Positions 17,329 through 25,907 of a stretch of DNA of 64,000 nt are shown piece by piece. The stretch is from Rhodoferax koreense (GTDB lineage: Bacteria > Pseudomonadota > Gammaproteobacteria > Burkholderiales > Burkholderiaceae_C): assembly GCF_001955695.1 (NCBI RefSeq), contig NZ_CP019236.1, positions 5,736,474 to 5,800,473 of the forward strand, read 5' to 3'. The position numbers were made by a program, and so were the translations under genes. The notes beneath the pieces are model-generated. The model did not search any database. It was not told the DNA's origin and worked only from the letters and a program-made list of their open reading frames with translations. Numbering within the stretch: the stretch's first letter is position 1; every line of letters begins with the position of its first letter.

Positions 17329-17805
17329 ATGCTAAGCAATGCGTCGCAGACGCCCAATAGATCAGAAGCCGGGGTACCTTTGATGAATGAGAAAAAGGCG
17401 GAGACGGATTTGCCGCTCCGCAATGTCAGAACCAACATCGTGCAGTCGATCCGCGCATTCCGTGTGCAGGATCTGCAGGACGCGGCGCTCGGGCTCGGCC
17501 AGCACTTTCTGTATGCCAACCTGGCCAACGCCCAGAGCAAGCAGGACGTCCTGGACATGATCGCCCAGCAGTTCACCTTCCCGACGCATTTCGGCAAGAA
17601 CTTCGATGCGCTGTACGACTGCATGACGGATCCCTTGCACAAATCGGGCCCGCAGCCGGGCTTCATCGTGGTGCTGGAACAGATCCCGGCGCACGCGAAG
17701 TTCGACAAGGAAGCCCGCGAACAATTGCTGGACATCTTCCGTGATGCCGCTGACTACTGGGGGGACCGGAAGATTCCGTTCCGGTGCTTCTATTCTTTTC
17801 TGTAG
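17329..17805 (+). CDS. Barstar family ribonuclease inhibitor
   Basis: A 158-residue cytoplasmic protein resembling barstar, which binds and blocks barnase-type RNases. The core is visible from about residue 55: QHFLYANLANAQSKQDVLDM, then the family hallmark FPTHFGKNFDALYDCMTD, and PGFIVVLEQI. The first 18 or more residues are atypical, and an alternative ATG at 17383 (MNEKKAE) would give 140 residues; neither start has a clearly better ribosome site. It starts 18 bp after the RNase stop, giving a toxin-immunity type pair in one transcript. A perfect 11-bp inverted repeat begins at its stop codon. Confidence 0.9.
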   Translation: MLSNASQTPNRSEAGVPLMNEKKAETDLPLRNVRTNIVQSIRAFRVQDLQDAALGLGQHFLYANLANAQSKQDVLDMIAQQFTFPTHFGKNFDALYDCMTDPLHKSGPQPGFIVVLEQIPAHAKFDKEAREQLLDIFRDAADYWGDRKIPFRCFYSFL

Positions 17806-17996
17806 CCCGTTCTGCACAAAACAGCCAAGCAGAACGGGCGAACGAGGCAGACAGCAACGTCGTCTCGGGCATCGAGTTGAACAACACCACCGAGTCCGGC
17901 GAAAAGATGCCGACGGACAAGCTGGTCGATGTTTCACCGCTGGCGCTGCGCATGAGCAGCCCTTTCAACGCGGGGTACTGGCTGGCGGCAGCGTAA
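17784..17996 (+). CDS. Small unrecognised open frame overlapping the barstar end
   Basis: A 70-codon frame from GTG 17784 to TAA 17996, overlapping the last 22 bp of the barstar gene. The second half (for example KMPTDKLVDVSPLALRM and SSPFNAGYWLAAA) has G/C-rich third positions like the local genes, so it may be a real small gene or the tail of a decayed one. Against it: no family match that I recognise, no ribosome site, and a strong hairpin sits inside it. A start at ATG 17907 would give only 29 residues. Confidence 0.25.
   Translation: MLLFFSVARSAQNSQAERANEADSNVVSGIELNNTTESGEKMPTDKLVDVSPLALRMSSPFNAGYWLAAA
17805..17839 (+). other. Strong hairpin at the barstar stop codon
   Basis: GCCCGTTCTGC (17805-17815) and GCAGAACGGGC (17829-17839) form a perfect 11-bp stem with a 13-nt loop. 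It starts at the last base of the stop TAG. No U-tract follows, so it may be an mRNA-stabilising or Rho-related 3' end and not an intrinsic terminator. Confidence 0.6.
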
Positions 17997-18016
17997 GCAA
18001 CGCACCGCGTCGTCAG

Positions 18017-18060
18017 AATTGAAAAAGCCCGTCAGCGCAAGCTGACGGGCTTTTTCAATT
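18017..18060. terminator. Bidirectional intrinsic terminator
   Basis: A perfect 20-bp inverted repeat around the loop GCAA: AATTGAAAAAGCCCGTCAGC and its complement, with A-tract and T-tract on the two arms, so it can end transcripts from both sides. It lies between the RNase/barstar unit (rightward) and the surA-rsmA unit (leftward, stop at 18069). Confidence 0.92.
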
Positions 18061-18068
18061 GGCGTTGT

Positions 18069-18860
18069 TCACGCCGTGAGCGCCAGATCCACGTATTCCT
18101 GCACGGGGACTTCCTCAGCGCGGCGCTGCACGTCGAACGCCCCCGCGAAATGACGCGCCTCGAGCCAGCGGCCCAGGGTGTGGCGCAAGATCTTGCGGCG
18201 CTGGCTGAACGCGACCTGCACCAGTTCGCTCAGCAACCCCACATCGACCGCCGGCGGCGCGGAGAGCGGCACCATGCGCACCACGGCGCTGTCGACCCGC
18301 GGCGGCGGATCGAAGGACTCGGGCGGCACGAACAACACGTTTTCCATGGCGTAGCGCCACTGCAGCATCACGCTGAGCCGGCCGTAGTCGCTGGTGGCCG
18401 GCCGCGCCACCATGCGGTCGATGACTTCCTTCTGCAGCATGAAATGCTGGTCCTGCACCACGTCCACCTGGGCCAGCAGATGGAACAGGATGGGCGTCGA
18501 GATGTTGTAGGGCAGGTTGCCGACGACACGCAGCTTTGGCTTCACGACCGCTCCTGAATCAGGAGCAACCAACGCAGCAGCGATCTGCGTGAAGTCGACT
18601 TTCAATACATCGGATTCAATCACCGTCAACTGCCCGTGGGCGCGCAGCCGTACCGCCAGGTCGCGGTCGAGCTCGATCACCGTCAGGTGGCCCAGGCGTT
18701 CGACCAGAGGCTGGGTCAGCGCGGCCAGGCCGGGGCCGATCTCGACCATGGGCTGGCCGGGCTCGGGCGCGATGGCGTCGACGATGGCGCCGATGATGCC
18801 CTGGTCGGACAGGAAGTGCTGGCCGAAACGCTTGCGCGGGATGTGGGAACTGGATTTCAA
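18069..18860 (-). CDS. rsmA: 16S rRNA (adenine1518/1519-N6)-dimethyltransferase
   Basis: KsgA-family methyltransferase that dimethylates A1518 and A1519 of 16S rRNA late in 30S assembly. The 263-residue protein has the N-terminal RKRFGQHFL motif, the SAM-binding [10 protein letters not shown] (residues 40-49) and the catalytic NLPYNIS motif at 115-121. A short extra loop (about residues 99-109, [10 protein letters not shown]) precedes motif IV. It lies 18 bp downstream of surA in the usual lptD-surA-(pdxA)-rsmA block, here without pdxA, and ends at the bidirectional terminator. Confidence 0.96.
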   Translation of the reverse strand: MKSSSHIPRKRFGQHFLSDQGIIGAIVDAIAPEPGQPMVEIGPGLAALTQPLVERLGHLTVIELDRDLAVRLRAHGQLTVIESDVLKVDFTQIAAALVAPDSGAVVKPKLRVVGNLPYNISTPILFHLLAQVDVVQDQHFMLQKEVIDRMVARPATSDYGRLSVMLQWRYAMENVLFVPPESFDPPPRVDSAVVRMVPLSAPPAVDVGLLSELVQVAFSQRRKILRHTLGRWLEARHFAGAFDVQRRAEEVPVQEYVDLALTA

Positions 18861-18878
18861 AACGCCGGTGGCACCCCG

Positions 18879-20246
18879 TTACTGGGGCGGCTCCCGATAT
18901 TCCACGTAGGCCCGCGCGCGCAGTTCCTGCGCCCAGTTGGCATAGGCCTCGTCGAGCTTCTTCTCGCGCACGATGTTGCGCACCACTTCGCGCTGCTCGC
19001 GCGGCGATAGTGCGCGCTCGCGGGTTTCGAGCAGCTGGATCAGGTGCATGCCGAAGCGGGAGACCACCGGGTCGGAAATCTGGCCTGGCTTGAGCGAATC
19101 GAGCACTTCCTCGAATTCGGGCACGAACTGCCCCGGGCTGGCCCAGCCGAGATCGCCGCCTTCCTTGGCGCTGCCGTCCTGCGAGTTCTCACGGGCCAGC
19201 GCGGCGAAGTCGGCCGTGCCGGCTTCGACGCGTTTCTTGAAATCGAGCAGCTTGTCGCGCGCCGCGGCTTCGCTGAGCTGCGGGCTCGGGCGCAGCAGGA
19301 TGTGCCGCGCATGGGTTTGCGGCACGGCGGCCGGCACCCCGCCCTGGCGCTTGTCCAGCAGCTTCAGGATGTGGAAACCCGCGGCCGACCGCAGCAGGGG
19401 GCTCACTCCGCCGACAGGGAGATCCTGCACGCCATCCACGAACAGTTGCGGATAGCGTTCGGCACTGCGCATGCCGAGCACGCCGCCGCCCTTCTGGTCG
19501 GGGCCATCGGTGTACTGGCGCACCAGTGCTGCGAAATCCTCGCCGGCCTTGGCCCGGTCGAGCAGGCCCTGGGCCTTGGCCTGCAGTTCCTTGACGCGTT
19601 CGGCGCTCGCGTTTTCCGGCACGGCGACCAGCAGCATGGCCAGGTTGATTTCCTGCGGCGCCTGCGCGCCCTCGCTCTGCTGTTCACGCAGGTAGGTGTC
19701 GATGTCCTGGTCGCTCACCTTGACGCGCCCGTCCACCTCGCGTTCGCGCAGCCGCGACACGATGAGCTGGTTGCGCAACTCTTCGCGGAACTGCGCGAGG
19801 GTCAGGCCGTCCTGCGCCAGGCGCCGGCGCAACTCGGGCACGTCGATCCGGTTCTGCCGCGCCACGTTCTGCTCGGCCAGGTCCACCGCGGTGTCCTCGA
19901 CTTTGATGCCGCCCTCGCGCGCCGCCTGCAATTGCGCCTTTTCGAGCACCAGCCGCTCCAGCACCTGCCGAGTGAGTTCGGCCTCGCTGGGCATGGCGTT
20001 GGCGCCCTGCTGGGCCATCTGCTGCGCCACGCGCACGACACGCGCGCGGACCTCGTTGTTGGTGATCGGCTCGGAGTTGACCACGGCCACGATGTAGTCG
20101 GCCTGGCGCGGCCCTGCGGGGCGAGCCAGGCCTGGGGACAGCGAGATGCCGGACGGGAGCGAAGGCCGCAGGCCCTGGGCCTGCGCGGGCCAGGTCGCGA
20201 GCGTGGCCAGGCCGGCCAGCGTCACAGCGAAGAAACGATGCATCAT
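18879..20246 (-). CDS. surA: Periplasmic chaperone / peptidyl-prolyl isomerase
   Basis: Periplasmic chaperone that escorts outer-membrane proteins to the BAM complex. The 455-residue precursor has a signal peptide (MMHRFFAVTLAGLATLATWP, cleavage near AQA-Q), the SurA N-terminal domain (IVAVVNSEPITNNEVRAR), and two parvulin domains (about residues 195-295 and 310-415; HARHILLRP begins the second). Either of two adjacent ATGs (20246, 20243) may be the start; neither has a strong ribosome site, and coupling from lptD, which ends 12 bp upstream, is likely. Confidence 0.95.
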   Translation of the reverse strand: MMHRFFAVTLAGLATLATWPAQAQGLRPSLPSGISLSPGLARPAGPRQADYIVAVVNSEPITNNEVRARVVRVAQQMAQQGANAMPSEAELTRQVLERLVLEKAQLQAAREGGIKVEDTAVDLAEQNVARQNRIDVPELRRRLAQDGLTLAQFREELRNQLIVSRLREREVDGRVKVSDQDIDTYLREQQSEGAQAPQEINLAMLLVAVPENASAERVKELQAKAQGLLDRAKAGEDFAALVRQYTDGPDQKGGGVLGMRSAERYPQLFVDGVQDLPVGGVSPLLRSAAGFHILKLLDKRQGGVPAAVPQTHARHILLRPSPQLSEAAARDKLLDFKKRVEAGTADFAALARENSQDGSAKEGGDLGWASPGQFVPEFEEVLDSLKPGQISDPVVSRFGMHLIQLLETRERALSPREQREVVRNIVREKKLDEAYANWAQELRARAYVEYREPPQ

Positions 20247-20258
20247 GTTGTGAGGGTT

Positions 20259-22655
20259 CTAGTCGTATTGCCCGAAGCGGCTCGGGGTGGTGATGGTTTC
20301 CCGCAGGTACTGGTAACGCGGGATGTTTTCCTTGAGGGTCCTGAGCGGACTCGAACCCAGGCGCGTGAAGCCGACGAATTCAAGCTGGAACAGGATCTTC
20401 GAGTTCGTCGAATTGGAACTGGTCTGCAGCCGCTCCAGCACGATGCGGCCGAGCCAGCAACCCGCATCGTACTCAAACCCGAGGACCGAATCGACGAGCT
20501 TGCGGTCGTACATGCTGTAGTTGAGCCGGCCCACGCTGTACCAGCGGCCTTCGCCCAGACCTGCTCCCGGGCCGAGATCCTTGCCCTTGTCGCCCCACAG
20601 GTCGTTGATCGGCCATTGCCAGCCGACGTCGATCTGCTCGCTCAGGCCGCGTTGGTACCGGTAGGCGGCGCTGATCACCCGGTAGTTGCCCGGGCTCCAG
20701 CGCCCGCTGATCGAGGCGCGCTCGGAACGGTTGGTCTTCTGGTTGTACTGCACCGTGCCGTCGAAGGTCCAGCGCGGGTCCCAGTTGATGGAGGCCCCGG
20801 CCAGGAAGTCGCTGATGCGGTCCGTCACCACGGGCTGGCCGGGCAGCACGACGCGCTGGTCCTTGAAACGCAGGCGCTGGGCCACGCCCACGTTGAGGAG
20901 TTCGGCGCCCGTGTCGGGCTCGAACAAACGCGAGTTCACGCCCAGCGTGAGCAGGTTGTTGTCGGCGATGCGGTCGTTGCCCGAAAACGAATTCTCGGTA
21001 TAGATGGTCGCCAGGTTGAAGTCGTTCTGCGCCGTGTCGTAGATCGGCAGCGCGCTCTGGTCGCGGTACGGCGTGTTCACGTAGAACGCGCGCGGCTCCA
21101 GGGTCTGGCGCAGGGCGCGCCCGAAGAAGTTGGCATCGCGCTCGAAGATCAGCCCGCTGTCCAGGCTGAAGGTCGGCACCGTGCGGTTGGCGCTGGTGGC
21201 GGCGTTGGCCGCCAGCGGCGCGTCGAACTGGTAGTTGGTGGTGTTGAGCATCACCTTGGGCGTGACGAACCAGCCCGGCCGCACCCAGGGCCGGCTGATC
21301 TGGCCCAGCGCATAGCTGCGTTTCGCATTGGGCTGCAGCGTCAGGCTGCGGTCGGCGCGGAAATCGGAGTAGTCGCCGTCCAGCGAGAAATCGAATCCGC
21401 CCACGTTGTAGCGCGCGTAACGGGCCTGAGCCTGCGGCATGCGGTCGTACGGCGGCACGATCGGCGCCGTCACGTCCTGCAGCGTCTGGTACTTGAGCGC
21501 CCGAATGCTCGTCGAAAAATTGCCCTTGCCCCAGGACAGCCCCGCCTCGCTGGTCAGCAGCCGCTGGGTCAGCGAGGTGCCTTCGCGGCCGAAATCGCTC
21601 CAGTAGTTGTCATCGCTGACGCGGTTCAGGTTGAGGTTCAGCCCCAGCGCGCCGATCGGCGCCAGACCGGTCTGGATCGTGCCCGAATGCAGCAGGCCGT
21701 AGCTCCAGCGCGAGCGGTCGCGCAGCGAATCGGTAGGCATGTAGTCGAGGCGGACCTGGCCTCTGTACGAGGGCTCGAGGTAGCGGAACTCACCGCCGAG
21801 ATCGACACCGCGGCGGGCCATCACCGTGGGGAAGAAGGTCGCGTCGCGGTTCGGCGCGATGTTCCAGTAGTAGGGCACGGTGAGTTCGGCGCCGTTGACG
21901 CTGTCCACCGCGATGGTCGGCGGCAGGAAACCCGACTTGCGCTTGTTGGACAGCGGAAAGCTCATCTCCGGCAGCGCCAGGATCGGCACGTCCTGGAAGC
22001 GCAGCACACCGCCTTCGGCAATGCCGACCTCTTCGTCGTTGTCGATGCGCAGCGTGGTCGCGCGCAGGATCCAGGCCGGCATCCAGCTCGGGCCGCCCTC
22101 GCGCCGGCAGGTGCTGTAGGTGGCGTTGTGCATCACCATGCGCTTGTCGTCGATGAAGTCGGCCCGGTCCGCATTGCCGTAGGCGCCGTTGGCGAGGAAC
22201 TGGTAGCTCGGCTTCTGGAAAAACCCCTCGAAGGCCTCGACCTTGAGTTCCAGCGTTTCACCTTCATAGATGTTGCCGGCCTGGTTGATGTGCACGTTGC
22301 CGCGCGCCTTGGCCAGATCGTCCGGCTGGTAGTACTCCATGCGGTCGGCCTTGATGACGAGGTCGCCCTTGCGCATCACCGCATTGCCCTCGATGACCGT
22401 GTCCAGATCCGGCCGGCCGGTGGTGCTGTCACCCGAGAAAAAGATCGGCACCTGGTCGCGCGCGGTGCGCGGGAGCTGCTCCTGCAGTTGCGCCGAGGGC
22501 TTGAGCACCAGGCCGTCGTCCGTCTGCGCGTGTACGCCGACCGCTGGCAGCCATGCGCACACCGCCGCGGCGACCATGGCAACGGGAGTCAGGACAAAAC
22601 GGCCGCGGCTCGGAGGGCGGGGGAGACGCAGGCGGTCAGGCATCGGGGCGGGCAT
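20259..22655 (-). CDS. lptD: LPS-assembly protein LptD
   Basis: Outer-membrane beta-barrel that inserts lipopolysaccharide into the outer leaflet with LptE. The 798-residue precursor has a basic/hydrophobic signal peptide, an OstA/LptA-like periplasmic domain (about residues 85-250; VIEGNAVMRKGDLVIKADRM), and a long beta-strand-rich barrel with the family motif around LPEMSFPLSNKRKSG. The Cys in YSTCRREGG and the one in DAGCWLGRI are candidates for the inter-domain disulfide. The start could be ATG 22655 or 22643. It heads lptD-surA-rsmA and diverges from amgK over about 95 bp. Confidence 0.95.
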   Translation of the reverse strand: MPAPMPDRLRLPRPPSRGRFVLTPVAMVAAAVCAWLPAVGVHAQTDDGLVLKPSAQLQEQLPRTARDQVPIFFSGDSTTGRPDLDTVIEGNAVMRKGDLVIKADRMEYYQPDDLAKARGNVHINQAGNIYEGETLELKVEAFEGFFQKPSYQFLANGAYGNADRADFIDDKRMVMHNATYSTCRREGGPSWMPAWILRATTLRIDNDEEVGIAEGGVLRFQDVPILALPEMSFPLSNKRKSGFLPPTIAVDSVNGAELTVPYYWNIAPNRDATFFPTVMARRGVDLGGEFRYLEPSYRGQVRLDYMPTDSLRDRSRWSYGLLHSGTIQTGLAPIGALGLNLNLNRVSDDNYWSDFGREGTSLTQRLLTSEAGLSWGKGNFSTSIRALKYQTLQDVTAPIVPPYDRMPQAQARYARYNVGGFDFSLDGDYSDFRADRSLTLQPNAKRSYALGQISRPWVRPGWFVTPKVMLNTTNYQFDAPLAANAATSANRTVPTFSLDSGLIFERDANFFGRALRQTLEPRAFYVNTPYRDQSALPIYDTAQNDFNLATIYTENSFSGNDRIADNNLLTLGVNSRLFEPDTGAELLNVGVAQRLRFKDQRVVLPGQPVVTDRISDFLAGASINWDPRWTFDGTVQYNQKTNRSERASISGRWSPGNYRVISAAYRYQRGLSEQIDVGWQWPINDLWGDKGKDLGPGAGLGEGRWYSVGRLNYSMYDRKLVDSVLGFEYDAGCWLGRIVLERLQTSSNSTNSKILFQLEFVGFTRLGSSPLRTLKENIPRYQYLRETITTPSRFGQYD

Positions 22656-22749
22656 CGGTCAGGTGGATCGAAGGGTTCAACGGTTCTGGCGGTCCATCGG
22701 GGCGGCACGGCACCGTCCGCAGGAACCGGATTTGTAGAATGGATTATCC

Positions 22750-23871
22750 ATGAGCCCTATTACTCCCTCCCCAAGTCAGGCAACCGCCGCCGATACGGCC
22801 ACCGATCCAGTGCCTTCGCCGGCGGCCGGCGGCCCTGTCGCCTGGGCCGATGCGGCACGCGAGGCCGCGTTCGGGGCCTGGCTGGCCGCGACCGCGCCCG
22901 CTTTCCAGCTCCGGGTGCCATCCCTGCGCAGCGCCTCGGCCGATGCGAGTTTTCGCCGCTACTTCCGCATCGACGCCGCCCAGGGCAGTTGCATCGTCAT
23001 GGACGCGCCGCCGGCCAAGGAAAACAGCGAACCCTTCGTGCGCATCGCACGGTTGATGGCCGACGCCGGCCTGCGCGTGCCCGAGGTGCTGGCCTGGGAC
23101 GAGGCCAACGGGTTCATGCTGCTCAGCGACCTCGGTGCGAAAACCATGATGGAGGTCATCGATCCCGAGGTGCCGCAGGCCAGCCACGCCATGTACATGG
23201 CGGCGGTGGACACGCTGATCCGCCTGCAAGTCGCCTCCAGGCCCGGCGTGCTGCCACCCTACGACGAGGCGCTGCTGCGGCGCGAACTGGCGCTGTTTCC
23301 CGACTGGTACCTTGTCCAGCACAAAGGCGTGGTGCTGGACGCCGCGCAAACGGCCACGCTGAACACGGCCTTCGACAAGATCGTCGCCCACAACCTGGCC
23401 GCTCCCAGCGTCTACGTGCACCGCGACTACATGCCCCGGAACCTGATGCTCGCCGACCAGGGCCTGGGCGTGCTCGACTTCCAGGACGCCGTCTACGGCC
23501 CGATCACCTACGACATCGCGAGCCTGATGCGCGACGCCTTCCTGAGCTGGGAAGAGAACTTCGTGCTCGACATCACCATCCGTTATTGGGAGCGCGCGCG
23601 CAAGGCCGGCCTGCCGGTGGGCGACGACTTCGGCGAGTTCTACCGCGGCGTCGAATGGATGGGCCTGCAGCGCCACCTGAAGGTGGCCGGCATCTTCGCC
23701 CGACTGACCCTGCGCGACGGCAAACCCCGTTACCTGGCCGATACCCCCCGCTTCATCGCCTATATCCGCGCCACGACGGGCCGCTACAACGAATTGCGCC
23801 CGCTGATGCGCCTGATCGACGACATCGAAGGCACGACGCCGGTGACCGGCTTCGCCTACGGCCGGATGTGA
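22750..23871 (+). CDS. amgK: N-acetylmuramate/N-acetylglucosamine kinase (AmgK-type phosphotransferase)
   Basis: APH-fold sugar kinase of 373 residues. The catalytic loop HRDYMPRNLML (about residue 223) and the metal-binding LDFQDAVYGP match AmgK, which phosphorylates MurNAc at the anomeric position for peptidoglycan recycling. The first 45 residues are a Pro/Ala/Thr-rich extension, and a later start cannot be excluded. The position divergent from lptD is the same as in Pseudomonas, but there murU follows directly, whereas here the next gene is rsmE and murU is at 3156-3854. Often labelled only 'aminoglycoside phosphotransferase'. Confidence 0.85.
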   Translation: MSPITPSPSQATAADTATDPVPSPAAGGPVAWADAAREAAFGAWLAATAPAFQLRVPSLRSASADASFRRYFRIDAAQGSCIVMDAPPAKENSEPFVRIARLMADAGLRVPEVLAWDEANGFMLLSDLGAKTMMEVIDPEVPQASHAMYMAAVDTLIRLQVASRPGVLPPYDEALLRRELALFPDWYLVQHKGVVLDAAQTATLNTAFDKIVAHNLAAPSVYVHRDYMPRNLMLADQGLGVLDFQDAVYGPITYDIASLMRDAFLSWEENFVLDITIRYWERARKAGLPVGDDFGEFYRGVEWMGLQRHLKVAGIFARLTLRDGKPRYLADTPRFIAYIRATTGRYNELRPLMRLIDDIEGTTPVTGFAYGRM

Positions 23872-23892
23872 ACCAAATCAGCCGCTGACGCA

Positions 23893-23934
23893 GATGGATG
23901 CTGCGCCAGTAGCTTCCAAAAACATAGCAAAATG
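23893..23934. repeat. Dispersed AT-rich repeat, copy 2
   Basis: Same 42-nt unit as at 13132-13173 (starts GATGGATGCTGCGC, contains AAAACATAGCAAAA). Its last bases include the ATG of rsmE (23932), so it has supplied that gene's start-codon context, which has no Shine-Dalgarno. Confidence 0.6.
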
Positions 23935-24657
23935 CCCCGTTTCCATTGCGCCGCGCCGCTGGCCACCGGCACACGCGTCGAACTGCCACCCGGCCCGGCG
24001 CGCCACGTGCAGGTGCTGCGCATGCAACCCGGCCAGACGCTGACCCTGTTCGGCGACGACGCCGCGGGTGGCAGCTTCGAGGCCAGCATCGAAAGCATGG
24101 GCCGCAGCGACGTGGTGGTGCGCATCGGCGCCTACCAGCCCGACGATCCCCGCGCGGCCCAGCGCCCGGTGCACCTGGCCCTGGGCATGCCGGCCAACGA
24201 CCGCATGGACTGGCTCGTCGAGAAGGCCACCGAACTCGGCATGGCCAGCCTGCAGCCGCTGATCACCGAACGCAGCGTGCTGCGCCTGGCCGGCGAGCGC
24301 GCGGAAAAGAAGATCGCCCATTGGCGGGGCGTGGCCGTGGCCGCCTGCGAACAGTCGGGCCGCAACCACGTCCCCCAGGTGTTCGAAGTCAAGAGCCTGG
24401 CCGAATGGCTGCGCGGCCTGCCGCCCGCCCAGGGACAGGCGCGTGGCCTGCTGTCGCTGCGCCCCGGGACACGGCAGCTGTCGTCGTTCGAGGGCGACGA
24501 CGGCGCCGTCCAGTTCCTGAGCGGGCCCGAAGGCGGCCTCAGCCCTGCGGAAGAGGACGCCGCCATTGCCTGCGGCTTCACGCCGGTGACCCTGGGGCCG
24601 CGCACCCTGCGCGCCGAAACCGCGCCGCTGGCGGTGCTGGCCCGCCTGCTGTGCTGA
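23932..24657 (+). CDS. rsmE: 16S rRNA (uracil1498-N3)-methyltransferase
   Basis: SPOUT-class methyltransferase that methylates U1498 of 16S rRNA. The 241-residue protein starts MPRFHC and has LPPGPARHVQVLRM, the RsmE hallmark MDWLVEKATELGMASLQPLITERS (about residues 84-107) and the knot motifs FLSGPEGGLSPAEE and LGPRTLRAETAPL. Length is normal. It follows amgK on the same strand by 60 bp, a gap filled mostly by the dispersed repeat. Confidence 0.95.
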   Translation: MPRFHCAAPLATGTRVELPPGPARHVQVLRMQPGQTLTLFGDDAAGGSFEASIESMGRSDVVVRIGAYQPDDPRAAQRPVHLALGMPANDRMDWLVEKATELGMASLQPLITERSVLRLAGERAEKKIAHWRGVAVAACEQSGRNHVPQVFEVKSLAEWLRGLPPAQGQARGLLSLRPGTRQLSSFEGDDGAVQFLSGPEGGLSPAEEDAAIACGFTPVTLGPRTLRAETAPLAVLARLLC

Positions 24658-24684
24658 AACCGCTGGTCACAATGAGGCGAAGTG

Positions 24685-24704
24685 GTTGACAATGATCGGT
24701 CAAC
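24685..24704 (+). promoter_or_regulatory. Inverted repeat over a -35-like element upstream of the YidB-like gene
   Basis: GTTGAC (24685-24690) and GTCAAC (24699-24704) form a perfect inverted repeat with an 8-nt spacer. The left arm is also a consensus-like -35 (TTGACA, 24686-24691). A matching -10 is poor. This looks like a promoter whose -35 is covered by a regulator site. Confidence 0.35.
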
Positions 24705-24771
24705 GCGATTTTTGTACACGCGTTGCATGCTGCCCGCACAGCGGATTTTTGCCACCACCAAAGGAAACACC

Positions 24772-25245
24772 ATGGGCTTACTCGATTCCGTACTCGGCGC
24801 CGTCCTGAACAACGGCCAACAGCAACCGTCACAGCCGGGCGAGGCGGGTGGCCTGGGCGGCTTGCTCGGCGTGCTCGCCAGCAATCCGCAACTGCTGCAG
24901 GTGATCACCGGCATGTTGAGCAATGGCAGCGCCCAGGGCGGGCTGGGCGGCCTGGTGGAAAAATTCCAGCAGGCCGGCATGGGCGACGTGATCGGCTCCT
25001 GGATCGGTGCGGGCCACAACCAACCGATTTCCGGCGATCAGCTCGGCCAGGTGCTGGGTTCGGACACCTTGTCCAACATCGCGTCCCAACTCGGCGTGCA
25101 GCCGAATGAAGCCGCCAGCCAGCTGTCGCACGTGCTGCCCGGCCTGATCGACAAGCTCACGCCGCAGGGCCAAGCCCCTGCGCAGGGCCTGGGCAACGAA
25201 GGCGATCTGTTCGGCATGCTCGGCGGGCTGCTGCAGCAGAAATAG
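24772..25245 (+). CDS. YidB/DUF937 family protein
   Basis: A 157-residue Gly/Gln-rich cytoplasmic protein of the DUF937 (YidB) family; function unknown. MGLLDSVLGAVL at the N-terminus, the repeated GGLGGLLG/GGLGGLVE blocks and NQPISGDQLGQVLGSDTLS are typical. The ATG at 24772 follows AAAGGA by 8 nt. It is transcribed alone, with its own candidate promoter and a leader of roughly 60 nt, and converges on the DsbA-like gene. Confidence 0.88.
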   Translation: MGLLDSVLGAVLNNGQQQPSQPGEAGGLGGLLGVLASNPQLLQVITGMLSNGSAQGGLGGLVEKFQQAGMGDVIGSWIGAGHNQPISGDQLGQVLGSDTLSNIASQLGVQPNEAASQLSHVLPGLIDKLTPQGQAPAQGLGNEGDLFGMLGGLLQQK

Positions 25246-25294
25246 CAGGGTGGGCGCCGTGCGCATGGCGCCCTGAGACGCGGTGGCCGGTTGC

Positions 25295-25843
25295 TCAGCC
25301 GCTGTTGGCCAGCGCCGCGTCGATCGCATCGCGCAGATGGGCCAGGCCCATCGACACGTCGACGAACACGCCGTTCACATAGAAGGTGGGCGTGGCGCGC
25401 ACACGCAACTGCTCGGCCACGGCGATCTGTTCCTGCACACGCTGCAGGTAGACGTGGTCGCGCATTTCGTTCTCGAAGCGGACGACGTCCAGGCCGAGAT
25501 CCCTGGCATGGCCGAGGAAATGGCCGGCGTCCAGATGGCGCTGGTGCTCGAACAGCAGATCGTGCATGGGCCAGAACTTGCCTTGCGCACCAGCGGCCTC
25601 GGCCGCCTCTGCGGCCAGTTCCGCATGCGGATGCACTTCCCGCAACGGGAAATGGCGAAAGACGAAGGCCACCCGGTCGTGGAAATGCTCGCGCAAAATC
25701 TTCACCGCCGCATGGGCCTGGCCGCAGGACGGACATTCGAAGTCGCCATATTCGACAAGACTGACCCGCGCGTCGGGCGAGCCCAGCACGTGGTCGGTGG
25801 CGCGGTCGATGGCGAGCAGGGGATTGGGGGCTGGCTTGGACAT
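25295..25843 (-). CDS. DsbA family thioredoxin-fold protein
   Basis: A 182-residue thioredoxin-fold protein with active-site CPSC (Cys37-Cys40) in VEYGDFECPSCGQAH and the cis-Pro loop RATPTFYVNGV. No signal peptide is visible from ATG 25843, so it should act in the cytoplasm, like the DsbA/FrnE-like group with thioredoxin_4 domains, and not in periplasmic disulfide formation. The natural substrate is unknown. The gene ends 49 bp from the convergent YidB-like gene. Confidence 0.85.
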   Translation of the reverse strand: MSKPAPNPLLAIDRATDHVLGSPDARVSLVEYGDFECPSCGQAHAAVKILREHFHDRVAFVFRHFPLREVHPHAELAAEAAEAAGAQGKFWPMHDLLFEHQRHLDAGHFLGHARDLGLDVVRFENEMRDHVYLQRVQEQIAVAEQLRVRATPTFYVNGVFVDVSMGLAHLRDAIDAALANSG

Positions 25844-25907
25844 GCTGGCATTGTGACGCGGCCCGGTCTTTTTGACAGCCGGGCCACAATTTCTTACCCC
25901 GCTTGCC

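Noticed and set aside
19044..23888. A very long open frame (over 1600 codons) on the plus strand across surA, lptD and amgK
   Set aside because: It is antisense to well-recognised genes, shows no domain or plausible composition, and is a common by-product of high GC content.
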